Notes: generated by a model not told the origin, from the sequence alone. Counted from the first letter of the stretch, positions 17,536-25,460 are shown. The stretch: DNA of 64,000 bases from Maribacter vaceletii (GCF_003634105.1 NZ_RBIQ01000014.1:1-64000), one strand, 5' to 3'. Translations and numbers: made by a program.

Positions 17536-18828
17536 CTAATCTTTAAACTGGCTGTAATCTCTATTATACGGCCTAATTATTAAGCGAGCTTCACGATCAA
17601 AACGAATATAATTATATACCCAATTTACAAATACTATTGCCCTATTTCTAAACCCTATTAAAAAAAACAGGTGAACAAACATCCAAACAAACCACGCAAA
17701 TACTCCCTGAAATTTAAAATTTTTAGTGTCAGCCACTGCTTTATTTCTTCCTATAGTAGCCATGCTACCTTTATCTTTATACGCAAAAGGTTTTAGCGCT
17801 TTACCGTCTAATAAACGCGCTAAATTTTCCCCTAAGTTTTTCCCTTGTTGTATTGCAGGTTGCGCCATCATTGGGTGCCCTCTAGGCGTATCTTTATTTT
17901 CTATACAAGCAACATCTCCAATTGCAAATATATCTGGATAGTTTGGTATTTGGTTAAATTCATTTACGCGTATTCTATTCCCGCGAACTAATAATTCTTC
18001 CGCATCTATCCCCTTTATTGTAGCCCCCATTACTCCTGCTGCCCAAACAACCGTTGCGCTATTAAAAGTAAGGTCTGTTTTTGTAGTTACTACCTTACCA
18101 TCATAACTAGTCACTCTAATATTTGTCCAAATTTCAACCCCTAGTTTTTCTAAAAACTCTTCTGCTTTTTCGGAAGCCTTTTTACTCATACCTGGCAAAA
18201 TACAATCCCCACTTTGCACTAAATTTATTTGCGCTCTTCTGGTATCCAAATCAGGGTAATCTTTTGGCAAAACTCCTTTTTTAATCTCGGCTAACGCGCC
18301 AGCAAGTTCTACTCCTGTGGGTCCGCCGCCAACAATAACAAAATTCATTAATGCATCTCTCTCATGCATTTCATCTGTTAACAAAGCTTGCTCAAAATTT
18401 TCAAGTATTAAACTCCTTAAATTTAAAGACTGCGGTATGCTTTTCATTGCCATTGCATTTTTCTCTATCTCTTTATTACCAAAAAAATTAGTCTCAGAGC
18501 CAGTTGCAATAACTAAATAATCATAATTTAAATCTCCTATGGTGGTTAGAATAGATTTTTCTTCGGGTAAAATTTCTTGTACATCTGCCAATCTAAAATA
18601 AAAATTAGAATAGTCTTTTAAAACTTTACGTATAGGATAAGCAATAGAATCTGGCTCTAACCCACCAGTAGATACTTGGTATAGTAAAGGCTGAAAAGTG
18701 TGGTAGTTATTCTTATCTATAAGAACTACCTGGACATCTTTTTTACTTAATTTTTGCGCTAGTGATAATCCGCCAAAACCACCACCTATTATTACTATTC
18801 TAGGACAACTTAACTTAGGAATATTCAT
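17536..18828 (-). CDS. ndh: Type II NADH:quinone oxidoreductase (NDH-2)
   Basis: A 430-aa FAD protein that oxidises NADH and reduces quinone without pumping protons. The FAD motif VIIGGGFGGLSLAQKL is at about 12-27, NYHTFQPLLYQVSTGGLEPDSIA follows, and the second dinucleotide motif is VIVGGGPTGVELAGALAE. FAIGDVACIE is the C-terminal FAD-binding segment. A hydrophobic stretch (FAWFVWMFVHLFFLIGF) near the C-terminus fits peripheral membrane attachment. It serves the respiratory chain. Confidence 0.92.
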   Translation of the reverse strand: MNIPKLSCPRIVIIGGGFGGLSLAQKLSKKDVQVVLIDKNNYHTFQPLLYQVSTGGLEPDSIAYPIRKVLKDYSNFYFRLADVQEILPEEKSILTTIGDLNYDYLVIATGSETNFFGNKEIEKNAMAMKSIPQSLNLRSLILENFEQALLTDEMHERDALMNFVIVGGGPTGVELAGALAEIKKGVLPKDYPDLDTRRAQINLVQSGDCILPGMSKKASEKAEEFLEKLGVEIWTNIRVTSYDGKVVTTKTDLTFNSATVVWAAGVMGATIKGIDAEELLVRGNRIRVNEFNQIPNYPDIFAIGDVACIENKDTPRGHPMMAQPAIQQGKNLGENLARLLDGKALKPFAYKDKGSMATIGRNKAVADTKNFKFQGVFAWFVWMFVHLFFLIGFRNRAIVFVNWVYNYIRFDREARLIIRPYNRDYSQFKD

Positions 18829-18928
18829 AGATAAAAATATACAACAAAATTAAACATTAACACTTTAGCAAACTAATTAGGCACCTGACGTTTTACATCA
18901 TTTATGAATACTTATAAAATTCCCTTAG

Positions 18929-19028
18929 AGTAAATTACCTCGTGGCAAGCCCGCGAGGTATTTATTTGGGAACTAATTTTGATTTCAAGGCAAGCCTCGG
19001 AATATTTAAATCTCGATTATCGAGTAAA
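18929..19028 (+). repeat. REP/MITE-like palindromic repeat, copy 1
   Basis: A 100-bp element running from AGTAAATTACCTCG to CTCGATTATCGAGTAAA. It contains two GGCAAGCC hairpin cores, the first within CCTCG...CGAGG arms, and a terminal CTCGAT-T-ATCGAG palindrome. It is closely similar to 24806-24905 and 29369-29469, all in the same orientation. This copy is intergenic, between ndh and the second ECF sigma gene. The structure resembles REP units mobilised by RAYT-type Y1 transposases, though no such gene is in the window. Confidence 0.85.
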
Positions 19029-19062
19029 TAACACTAGACTCTATAATTTTTAAACTTTAGAA

Positions 19063-19100
19063 TGTAACAAATTACTAATATTGTATACTAATACGTAAAC
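19063..19100 (+). promoter_or_regulatory. Candidate ECF-type promoter of the second sigma operon
   Basis: TGTAACAAA at 19063-19071 lies 55 bp before the GTG start. ATACTAATAC follows 16 bases after GTAAC. The box is identical to the one ahead of the first ECF gene (441-449). Likely autoregulation is inferred from this pairing. Confidence 0.4.
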
Positions 19101-19117
19101 AACCTACCAACCAAAGA

Positions 19118-19612
19118 GTGAATAAAGAATTGGAACACCAATTTGTAACGGATTTGCAGAACAATCAAAACATTGTTCACAAGGTTTGTACCCTTTATAC
19201 AAACAACAAAGACGCGCATAATGACCTTTTCCAAGAAATAACGATACAATTATGGAAAGCGTACCCAAAATTTAGAGGAGAAGCTAAATTTAGCACGTGG
19301 ATGTATAGAGTGGCTCTAAACACTGCTATAACACTTTATAGAAAATCTAAAAGAACCATTAGAACACAAGATTATGATTCTGTTATATTTAAAATAAAAA
19401 CGGATGAATATGACGAAACAGAAGAAGAACAATTAAAATTAATGTACAAAGCTGTAAAGCAACTTGGAGATATTGACAAGGCGTTAGTTTTTATGTATTT
19501 AGAAGACAAAGATTATAGAGAAATTTCTGAAACTCTTGGTATATCTGAAGTAAATGCTAGAGTTAAAATGAATAGAGTAAAGAAGAAATTAAGAACCATT
19601 TTGAACCCCTAG
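19118..19612 (+). CDS. ECF-type RNA polymerase sigma factor
   Basis: A 164-aa ECF sigma. Region 2 is at about 20-85 (VCTLYTNNKDAHNDLFQEIT, then KFSTWMYRVALNTAITLYRK). Region 4 is at about 105-160 (DKALVFMYLEDKDYREISETLGISEVNARVKMNRVKKKL). The start codon is GTG at 19118; no better start exists upstream in the frame. The stop TAG directly abuts the ATG of a four-helix membrane protein that is likely its regulator. It is distinct in sequence from the sigma at 489. Confidence 0.9.
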   Translation: MNKELEHQFVTDLQNNQNIVHKVCTLYTNNKDAHNDLFQEITIQLWKAYPKFRGEAKFSTWMYRVALNTAITLYRKSKRTIRTQDYDSVIFKIKTDEYDETEEEQLKLMYKAVKQLGDIDKALVFMYLEDKDYREISETLGISEVNARVKMNRVKKKLRTILNP

Positions 19613-20263
19613 ATGATGGACGAGCTGGAATTACTAAAAAAAGATTGGCAAAAGAGGGATAAAGATATTCCTCAGTTGTCTTACGACGATATATATAATA
19701 TGACATGGAAGAAATCCTCTTCTATTGTTAAATGGATATTAATTATAAGCATATTAGAATTTACACTACCACATTTGCTTTACCTAATACCTGCTTTTCA
19801 AGATAGTATGAGTATTTATGATACTCTAGGGTTTAAAAAATATTTCTATATAATTTCTGTAATACAATACACAGTTATTATATATTTTATTTATCAATTT
19901 TATAAAAGATATAAAGAGATTTCTGTTTTAGAAAATGCAAAGACTTTAATGCAGAAAATAATTAAAACTAGAAAAACAGTTAAAAACTATGTTGTTTTTT
20001 CTCTTTCTATGATATTATTTACAGTGCTATTAATGATAATTGGTATATATATTAGTGAAGACTTTGTACAAAACATATCAGAATTTAATAATACAAAAAG
20101 TGATTTACCTCCAGAGAAATTAAAAATTGCTTTAATGGTAGGTATTGGTATTTTTGGAACCCTACTTACTCTTTTTATGGGAGCAATATATTTTCTACTT
20201 TACGGAAGGTTATTAAAAAAGCTAAAGAAAAATTACTATAAATTAAAGAAATTAGAAGTTTAA
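19613..20263 (+). CDS. Four-helix membrane protein coupled to ECF sigma
   Basis: A 216-aa protein whose ATG follows the sigma stop with no gap. The cytoplasmic N-terminus (MDELELLKKDWQKRDKDIPQ...YDDIYNM) resembles the leader of Bacteroidota sigma-linked membrane proteins. Four hydrophobic helices follow at about 36-57, 77-95, 128-147 and 173-198. A role as an anti-sigma or partner of the upstream ECF factor is inferred from coupling only; no known anti-sigma domain is recognisable. Its stop overlaps the converging PlsC-like gene by 3-4 bp. Confidence 0.65.
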   Translation: MMDELELLKKDWQKRDKDIPQLSYDDIYNMTWKKSSSIVKWILIISILEFTLPHLLYLIPAFQDSMSIYDTLGFKKYFYIISVIQYTVIIYFIYQFYKRYKEISVLENAKTLMQKIIKTRKTVKNYVVFSLSMILFTVLLMIIGIYISEDFVQNISEFNNTKSDLPPEKLKIALMVGIGIFGTLLTLFMGAIYFLLYGRLLKKLKKNYYKLKKLEV

Positions 20264-21057
20264 AACTCACGTTGTTTGTTTTCTTCTTCTATTGCTTTTA
20301 AATCTTTTTTAGAAATTACCTTTAAGAAAGAAGGATGCTGCTCTATAGCGTATTCTAACTTTTCTATAATAGAATCAAAAGATTCGTTTTCATAATCTAT
20401 TTCTAAAGGTTCTTTTATAACCATAGATTGTAAAATTCCTTTCTTTTTAATACGCAATCCTTTTTTATCAAAAGAACGTCTAAACCCATCTATAACCACA
20501 GGAACTACAATTGGCTTATACTTTTTTATGATATGTGATGTTCCTTTACGAAGTGGTTTCCATGGCGTTGTTGTTCCTTGCGGAAATGTTATTACCCAAC
20601 CATCATCTAAAGCTTTTCCTATACTAGAAATATCGCTCATTTTAACCTGCCTATTAACATCTTTACCCTCAGACCTCCACGTTCTTTCTACACTAATAGA
20701 ACCTGCATAAGCAAAAACCTTTGTCATTAAGTTTTTCTTCATGGTTTCTGCAGCAGCTATATAGTACATATTTAATTTAGGTTTCCAGATATACCCTAGG
20801 TTTTTAATTGTATTTTCTCTACCGCTTAAACTAGCGTTAAAAACATGAAACATAGCAACAACATCTGCAAAATAAGTTTGATGATTACTTACAAACAAAA
20901 CATTCTCACTTGGTAAGCTTCTTATAATATCTGAACCCTCTATTTCTAATTTATTAAAGCGCTTATATCTTTGGTGCGTAATTACTGCCATAATACGAAT
21001 AAGCCACTTTTTTATAAACAATATGTGCCCAAAAGGATTTCTTTTAAATAAACTCAT
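20260..21057 (-). CDS. 1-acyl-sn-glycerol-3-phosphate acyltransferase-like protein
   Basis: A 265-aa LPLAT-family acyltransferase acting in membrane phospholipid synthesis. Motif I reads NHQTYFAD (His-59, Asp-65), with five residues between His and Asp rather than the usual four. VERTWRSEGKD and the FPQGTTTPWKPLRKGT segment (equivalent of motif III EGTRS) follow, then VPVVIDGFRR. ATG at 21057 was preferred to an upstream TTG. The neighbour encodes a CoA pyrophosphatase, 26 bp upstream on the same strand, which fits acyl-CoA-related metabolism. Confidence 0.82.
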   Translation of the reverse strand: MSLFKRNPFGHILFIKKWLIRIMAVITHQRYKRFNKLEIEGSDIIRSLPSENVLFVSNHQTYFADVVAMFHVFNASLSGRENTIKNLGYIWKPKLNMYYIAAAETMKKNLMTKVFAYAGSISVERTWRSEGKDVNRQVKMSDISSIGKALDDGWVITFPQGTTTPWKPLRKGTSHIIKKYKPIVVPVVIDGFRRSFDKKGLRIKKKGILQSMVIKEPLEIDYENESFDSIIEKLEYAIEQHPSFLKVISKKDLKAIEEENKQREF

Positions 21058-21083
21058 AGAAAGCAAAATTACAAAATAAGCAC

Positions 21084-21725
21084 TTACAACACCTTTTTTA
21101 AGAGCTCTTTAATCTCCGATAGCATCATTGCAGTAGCTCCCCAAACCACATAACCATTTAATTTAAAGGCAGGTACCTTAATAACTTTAGCATAGGAGGT
21201 TCTTAAATCTTCTTCCACTATTTTGGTATCATCCATAAAATCTGTAAGAGAAACCTCTACTATTTCTTCTACTTCAGATTCTTGTAAAATAAAAGGCTCT
21301 TTATTTTCATATAAACCAATAAAAGGTTGCACTTGAAAATTACTTGGAGGTATGTATACTTGGGTTATAGGTTTTACTACTTCAATTTTATCTTCTGGAA
21401 CCCCAACTTCTTCATAGGTTTCCCGTAAAGCAGTATCTAAAATTGTAGCATCTTCTTTTTCTTCTTTACCTCCAGGAAATGCTATTTGGTTAGAGTGTAC
21501 CCCTTTATATGTTTTTCTTAATATTAAAAGGATAAACGTTTTTCCTTTAAGATTTGGATAAAAAAGAGCCATTACACCAGCCTTTCTAGGCTCTCTTTTT
21601 TCTAAATTTTCTTTTTTTAACTCCTTTAACCTTGTTGCAGGCATCATTTTATAATGAGAAGATTCTCCTGGAAGAGTTAAATCTTTTATTTTTGAAACTT
21701 GTTGCTTAAAAATTTTATAATCCAT
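21084..21725 (-). CDS. NUDIX CoA pyrophosphatase
   Basis: A 213-aa NUDIX hydrolase predicted to split coenzyme A into phosphopantetheine and 3',5'-ADP. The UPF0035-type motif precedes and overlaps the Nudix box (HSNQIAFPGGKEEKEDATIL, then DTALRETYEEVGV), with the one-residue-longer spacing usual for NudL-like enzymes. ATG at 21723-21725 fits the family N-terminus; a longer frame runs far into the divergent cyclophilin gene and is rejected. Its start codon overlaps the start codon of that gene within CATG. Confidence 0.87.
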   Translation of the reverse strand: MDYKIFKQQVSKIKDLTLPGESSHYKMMPATRLKELKKENLEKREPRKAGVMALFYPNLKGKTFILLILRKTYKGVHSNQIAFPGGKEEKEDATILDTALRETYEEVGVPEDKIEVVKPITQVYIPPSNFQVQPFIGLYENKEPFILQESEVEEIVEVSLTDFMDDTKIVEEDLRTSYAKVIKVPAFKLNGYVVWGATAMMLSEIKELLKKVL

Positions 21726-22434
21726 GTTATTAAAAAAATATATTTCTCTACTTACATTGCTTCTTTTTTTTATAGGATGTAATGAGAAATCAAAAAATAA
21801 TGTTACTAATAAAACTACAAAAGAAATTGTTATAGATTCTGTTGTTATTGATTCTTCCAAAATAAAAGCCAAAGAAGAAAAATTTGAACTTACAGAAGAT
21901 AATGCTATAGATTTCTTCTTTAATTACAATAAAACACTAACAGAAAACAAAGTAAAAATAACCACTAATTTAGGTAGTTTTACCATACAATTATTTGGAA
22001 ACGTTCCTTACCATAAAGCTAATTTTATTTACTTAACTAAAAAAGGATATTTTAACAATACTCAATTTCATAGAGTGGTTAAAAATTTTATAATTCAAGG
22101 AGGAAACTCGGACGACTTAGCCACCTCTAAAAAAAGAAAAGAAATTGGTAGATACCTACTACCCCCAGACACCAGAAAAGGACATAAACACCATAGAGGA
22201 GTAGTTTCTATGCCCAGCAGTGAGATTAATAACCCACATATGTTAGCATCTCCTTATGAATTTTTCATAGTAGTTACAAAACCAGGTTCTTACCACTTAG
22301 ACGGAGAATACACCCCTTTTGGAAAAGTTATTCAAGGAATGGATATTGTAGATAAAATAAACAACCAAAAAGTTGGTAAAGGAGATTGGCCATCCTCTAA
22401 CATTTATATTACAAAAGCAGAGGTTATAAAGTAA
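21724..22434 (+). CDS. Cyclophilin-type peptidyl-prolyl isomerase lipoprotein
   Basis: A 236-aa envelope PPIase. The lipoprotein signal is LLFFIGC (Cys-19), followed by a charged linker and a cyclophilin domain from about 75. It has VKITTNLGSFTIQLFGNVPYHKANFIYL, FHRVVKNFIIQGG (catalytic Arg region) and TPFGKVIQGMDIVDKI. It probably assists folding of exported proteins in the periplasm. It starts at 21724, sharing CATG with the divergent NUDIX gene, so each gene's promoter must lie within the other's coding region. Confidence 0.9.
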   Translation: MLLKKYISLLTLLLFFIGCNEKSKNNVTNKTTKEIVIDSVVIDSSKIKAKEEKFELTEDNAIDFFFNYNKTLTENKVKITTNLGSFTIQLFGNVPYHKANFIYLTKKGYFNNTQFHRVVKNFIIQGGNSDDLATSKKRKEIGRYLLPPDTRKGHKHHRGVVSMPSSEINNPHMLASPYEFFIVVTKPGSYHLDGEYTPFGKVIQGMDIVDKINNQKVGKGDWPSSNIYITKAEVIK

Positions 22435-22439
22435 CTTAC

Positions 22440-23045
22440 TTAAGACCTATAGATATTAGGCAATGAAATTTTATATTTTACTGCTAAAATTCGTAAAGAA
22501 ATTATTGAAATAATAGACACAACAAAAGCATAATCTGCTTTTAAAGGTGTTAATAGAAGTAAAAAATATATAGCTCCACCCAAAATACAAACTGTAGCAT
22601 AAATTTCTTTTCTAAAAACAACAGGTATTTCATTACACAAAATATCTCTAATTACCCCTCCAAAACTAGCTGTAATAGTTCCTAAAGCAATACACATTAT
22701 AGGGGTTAGTTCTGCAGAAAGTCCTTTTTCTATACCAATTAATGTATAAAAACCAATTCCTATAGTATCAAACAAAAAAAGTGATTTTCTAATGTATTTA
22801 AGTTTGTTAACAAACAAAATAGCAACAATAACAGTACCTGCAATTGTTACCATATAAACAGGCTCTTTAATCCAAGTAACTGGCACATTTCCTATAAGTA
22901 AATCTCTTAAAGTACCGCCTCCAACGGCAGTAACAAAGCCTATTATAAAAACTCCAAATAAATCTAGCTTTTTTTCCATTGCAATAAGCACACCGGAAAT
23001 GGCAAAAGCTATGGTTCCCAAAATATCTATAGCTAAATAAAACAT
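22440..23045 (-). CDS. TRIC-type cation channel family protein (UPF0126/YadS-like)
   Basis: A 201-aa inner-membrane protein with about seven helices and two internal repeats. Each repeat carries a Gly-rich motif followed by R-D: VGGGTLRDLLIGNVPVTWI at about 41-59 and FGGVIRDILCNEIPVVF at about 128-144. This is the prokaryotic trimeric intracellular cation channel family, which conducts monovalent cations. It is likely monocistronic, ending 5 bp from the cyclophilin gene in convergent orientation. Confidence 0.9.
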   Translation of the reverse strand: MFYLAIDILGTIAFAISGVLIAMEKKLDLFGVFIIGFVTAVGGGTLRDLLIGNVPVTWIKEPVYMVTIAGTVIVAILFVNKLKYIRKSLFLFDTIGIGFYTLIGIEKGLSAELTPIMCIALGTITASFGGVIRDILCNEIPVVFRKEIYATVCILGGAIYFLLLLTPLKADYAFVVSIISIISLRILAVKYKISLPNIYRS

Positions 23046-23072
23046 AGTGTAAAACTACTGCTTATTTATAAA

Positions 23073-23537
23073 TTATTTACTTAAAAAATATTGGGCTTGT
23101 ATTGCAGAAGATAAATTACGAGAGCCCGTATTATATGTTATTTTTAAATTAGAAACAGAACTTGGCTTTTTAAAATTAATAGCATAACAACTACATGGTC
23201 GTCCTCTTCCTCTTCTTCTATTAGAATTTAATAAAAATTCCAAAGCTAATCCAGATACTATACCACCGAGGGTTGTGTAAGCTACATCGCTATTATCCCA
23301 AACACCATAATCTGCCTTATCCATAGCTTCTTTTACAAGGCCAGCTGCCAAAGCGCTTCCTACTGCTCCTGCCCATGTCCATTTTTTATCGCCTTTAAAT
23401 ATTTTATTTGCAGTATACCCACCTACAGCACCTATAGCTATTCCTGCAGCAAAATGTTTAGGACTACTACTATCTGCAATCTGCGCATTACTTTTAAAAA
23501 ACAAGGTTAATAAAAGAACTAAAAAAAAGATTCTCAT
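23073..23537 (-). CDS. Exported glycine-rich protein, YfiM/DUF2279-like
   Basis: A 154-aa protein with a Sec signal (LTLFFKSNAQIAD). The mature part has KHFAAGIAIGAVGGYTANKI, then WTWAGAVGSALAAGLVKEAMD, then a TTLGGIVSGLALEF segment: weakly hydrophobic Gly/Ala helices as in YfiM-like lipoproteins. A C-terminal arginine-rich patch (RRRGRGRPCSCY) is unusual. The family has no clear function. It lies 27 bp upstream of the TRIC gene on the same strand, so they may be co-transcribed. Confidence 0.6.
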   Translation of the reverse strand: MRIFFLVLLLTLFFKSNAQIADSSSPKHFAAGIAIGAVGGYTANKIFKGDKKWTWAGAVGSALAAGLVKEAMDKADYGVWDNSDVAYTTLGGIVSGLALEFLLNSNRRRGRGRPCSCYAINFKKPSSVSNLKITYNTGSRNLSSAIQAQYFLSK

Positions 23538-23619
23538 AATTTATAAATTGGGGAAAACATAATTATAATAAATAGAACGCATAAAAATCAATTTCAGTAT
23601 TTACTATTTTTTTAACCCC

Positions 23620-23634
23620 TGACATTAGATGTCA
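23620..23634. promoter_or_regulatory. Candidate operator TGACAT-TAG-ATGTCA upstream of the VOC gene
   Basis: A perfect 15-bp inverted repeat with a 3-nt centre. It lies 12 bp upstream of a TAnnTTTG -7 element and 49 bp before the VOC ATG, roughly at the -33 region. The next gene on the strand encodes a YafY/WYL-type regulator, which is the natural candidate to bind it. Confidence 0.5.
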
Positions 23635-23645
23635 CTACCTAAAAT

Positions 23646-23653
23646 TAAGTTTG
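23646..23653 (+). promoter_or_regulatory. TAnnTTTG -7 element for the VOC gene
   Basis: TAAGTTTG matches the consensus exactly, 29 nt before the ATG. The -33 box is not a clear TTTG; that region is occupied by the TGACAT palindrome, as expected if an activator is needed. Confidence 0.45.
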
Positions 23654-23682
23654 CAACTCAATAATCTAAAAAAACAACAATT

Positions 23683-24057
23683 ATGACAAATGCAGTTAAC
23701 TGGTTTGAAATTCCTGCAAACAATTACGAAAGAGCTAAAAAATTTTATGAAACAATTTTAGGAGCTATTATTACAGACCACCCTATGCCTGGCCATGGTA
23801 ATTATGGTGTTTTTTCTTATAACGCGGAAAGCAATTGTGTTGGGGGAGCAATTATTAAAGCAGATGATTATAAACCTTCTACAGAAGGCTCTTTAGTATA
23901 CCTAAATGGTAGTGATGATTTAAGTGTTGCTTTAGCTAGAGTAGAACCCGCAGGAGGAAAAATAATTATGCCAAAAACCGATATTCAAGAAAATGGTTTT
24001 ATTGCTCATTTTATAGATACAGAAGGAAATAAAGTTGCTTTACATTCTATGGAATAA
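23683..24057 (+). CDS. VOC (glyoxalase/bleomycin-resistance fold) protein
   Basis: A 124-aa single-domain VOC protein. NWFEIPANNYERAKKFYETILGA at 6-28 is the first beta-alpha-beta-beta-beta module. PAGGKIIMPKTDIQENGFIAHFIDTEGN is the second, with Glu/His positions that could hold a metal. The family includes glyoxalase I, dioxygenases and antibiotic-binding proteins, so the substrate is unknown. The neighbouring YafY-type regulator and the palindromic site upstream suggest inducible expression. Confidence 0.85.
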   Translation: MTNAVNWFEIPANNYERAKKFYETILGAIITDHPMPGHGNYGVFSYNAESNCVGGAIIKADDYKPSTEGSLVYLNGSDDLSVALARVEPAGGKIIMPKTDIQENGFIAHFIDTEGNKVALHSME

Positions 24058-24066
24058 TAAAAAAAT

Positions 24067-24101
24067 AAGATAGTGAGCCTAAATGTTGGTTCACTATCTT
24101 T
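24067..24101 (+). terminator. Hairpin after the VOC gene, overlapping the regulator's promoter
   Basis: The stem AAGATAGTGA / TCACTATCTT extends inward (GCC / GGT with a wobble pair) around an 8-nt loop, followed by TTTGG. Its right arm contains the TATCTTTG element used as -7 candidate for the next gene, so termination and initiation signals overlap. Confidence 0.65.
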
Positions 24102-24102
24102 G
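24095..24102 (+). promoter_or_regulatory. TAnnTTTG element 6 nt before the YafY regulator
   Basis: TATCTTTG matches the -7 consensus and ends 6 nt from ATG 24109, within the terminator stem of the preceding gene. This suggests a leaderless or very short leader transcript. Confidence 0.4.
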
Positions 24103-24108
24103 GTTCTA

Positions 24109-24810
24109 ATGACACAACTTTCTAGACTTATTGCTATTCTTACGCTATTAAAATCTAAACGAATTTTAACAGCAACAGAACTGTCTCATAAATATAATAT
24201 TACAGTTAGAACAGTTTATAGAGATATAAAAAAACTAATAGATGCAGGTGTACCTGTTGTTACTATTGAGGGAAAAGGATATTCCTTAATGGATGGTTAT
24301 ACCGTACCTCCTGTACAATTTACAGAAAAAGAAGCTAATGCTTTAATAACGGCACAACATCTAGTAACTAAAAGTAATGATAGCTCTTTTGTAATAGATT
24401 ATAAAGATGCTCTTATTAAAATAAAATCTGTTTTTAAATCTTCTATTTTAGAAAAAAGCGAACATCTTAGTGATAAAATACATGTTTTTGATACTCGAGA
24501 AAAAAACATTGCGAGTAATGCGCTTTCCGAAATTCAGTTAGCAATTACAAATTATAATTATGTAGAAATAAACTATAAAAAAGCAAATGATAACAATATT
24601 TCTTTTAGAAAAATAGAACCCTATGCTATTTACTCAACCGAAAATAAATGGATTTTAATTGCTTGGTGTTATATGCGAATAGAATATAGGGCATTTCGTA
24701 TAGACAGGATACAGCATTTTAAAATACTGCCAGAAACTTTTGAAGATAGAAAGTTTAGCATCCAGGCTTTTTTTCGACAAGACCCATATGATATTAAAAA
24801 GAAAAAGTAA
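24109..24810 (+). CDS. YafY-family transcriptional regulator (HTH + WYL domain)
   Basis: A 233-aa DNA-binding protein. An N-terminal HTH_11 domain (SRLIAILTLLKSKRILTATE through VRTVYRDIKKLIDAGVPV, about 4-57) is followed by a WYL effector domain (NYVEINYKKANDN through YRAFRIDRIQHFKIL, about 143-205). WYL regulators respond to ligands such as nucleic acids or small effectors. ATG at 24109 was chosen because the earlier in-frame ATG at 24073 lies in the terminator hairpin. The stop codon TAA is the first part of repeat copy 2, so the repeat sits exactly at the gene end. It probably controls the adjacent VOC gene. Confidence 0.88.
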   Translation: MTQLSRLIAILTLLKSKRILTATELSHKYNITVRTVYRDIKKLIDAGVPVVTIEGKGYSLMDGYTVPPVQFTEKEANALITAQHLVTKSNDSSFVIDYKDALIKIKSVFKSSILEKSEHLSDKIHVFDTREKNIASNALSEIQLAITNYNYVEINYKKANDNNISFRKIEPYAIYSTENKWILIAWCYMRIEYRAFRIDRIQHFKILPETFEDRKFSIQAFFRQDPYDIKKKK

Positions 24811-24905
24811 ACTACCTCGGAGCAAGCCCACGAGGCATTTCTTAGGAAACTAATTTTTATTTCAAGACAAGCCTCGGCGCATTTAAATCTCGATTATCGA
24901 GTAAA
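24806..24905 (+). repeat. REP/MITE-like palindromic repeat, copy 2
   Basis: A 100-bp copy with the same orientation and ends (AGTAAACTACC ... TCGAGTAAA) as copies 1 and 3. It has CCTCGG-AGCAAGCC-CACGAGG at the left, a degenerate AGACAAGCCTCGG in the middle, and the CTCGATTATCGAG palindrome at the right. Its first bases provide the stop codon of the YafY gene, and its right end is 14 bp from the mepB-like start. Confidence 0.85.
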
Positions 24906-24919
24906 CTTCTAAATACTAT

Positions 24920-25372
24920 ATGCAACATTTAAAAAAACTTATTCCTTTATTTTCTATTTTAAAATTAAACCCCACCAATCTTACTATAGAAAAAGAAAGT
25001 CTAGAATACGAAGCATGTACTTACAACTTAAATTTTTTTAAAGTTATTAGCCGAAAGGCAAAAGTAACTCCTAAAAAAAATGGACAATTTGTAACTGTCT
25101 GGAAAAGAAACCAAGAAAACATAACTACCCCTTTTAATTATGAAGACGATTTTGATTTTATTATCATTTATTGCAAAAAAGGAGAAAATACCGGTGTTTT
25201 TATATTTCCAAAACAAATACTAATTCAAGAAAAAATAATTTCTACTAACAAAAGAGATGGAAAGAGAGGGTTTAGAGTGTACCCTTCTTGGGATACACCA
25301 ACAAATTTAACTGCACAAAACACACAAAATTGGCAACTTAATTACCATATTAAATTATCTTCCCAAGAATAA
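24920..25372 (+). CDS. MepB-family protein
   Basis: A 150-aa protein with the MepB signature: an N-terminal helical part, KVTPKKNGQFVTVWKRNQ, DFIIIYCKKGENTGVFIFPK, KRGFRVYPSWD and a closing TQNWQLNY. MepB was named from the staphylococcal mepRAB multidrug-efflux locus, but its own function is not established. Here it has no MepR or MepA beside it; it sits between repeat copy 2 and the arsenic operon, so the locus link does not hold. No signal peptide is seen, so it is probably cytosolic. Confidence 0.85.
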   Translation: MQHLKKLIPLFSILKLNPTNLTIEKESLEYEACTYNLNFFKVISRKAKVTPKKNGQFVTVWKRNQENITTPFNYEDDFDFIIIYCKKGENTGVFIFPKQILIQEKIISTNKRDGKRGFRVYPSWDTPTNLTAQNTQNWQLNYHIKLSSQE

Positions 25373-25427
25373 AAAATTGATTCTTAGGATACATTTTTTA
25401 TAAAAAACATAAGCCGTTAATTATATT

Positions 25428-25445
25428 TATCGTAATATTGCAATA
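25428..25445 (+). promoter_or_regulatory. Putative ArsR operator 1 (upstream of arsR)
   Basis: TATCGTAATATTGCAATA is an imperfect 18-bp palindrome ending 15 bp before the arsR ATG. The same site recurs in reverse orientation before the DUF6428 gene (25820-25837). The match TATCGTnnTATTGCAATA covers 16 of 18 positions. Confidence 0.7.
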
Positions 25446-25460
25446 TATAAATACAAGTGT

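Noticed and set aside
24920-25372. Multidrug-efflux mepRAB locus
   Set aside because: Only the MepB-like gene is present; no MATE pump or MarR regulator is adjacent.
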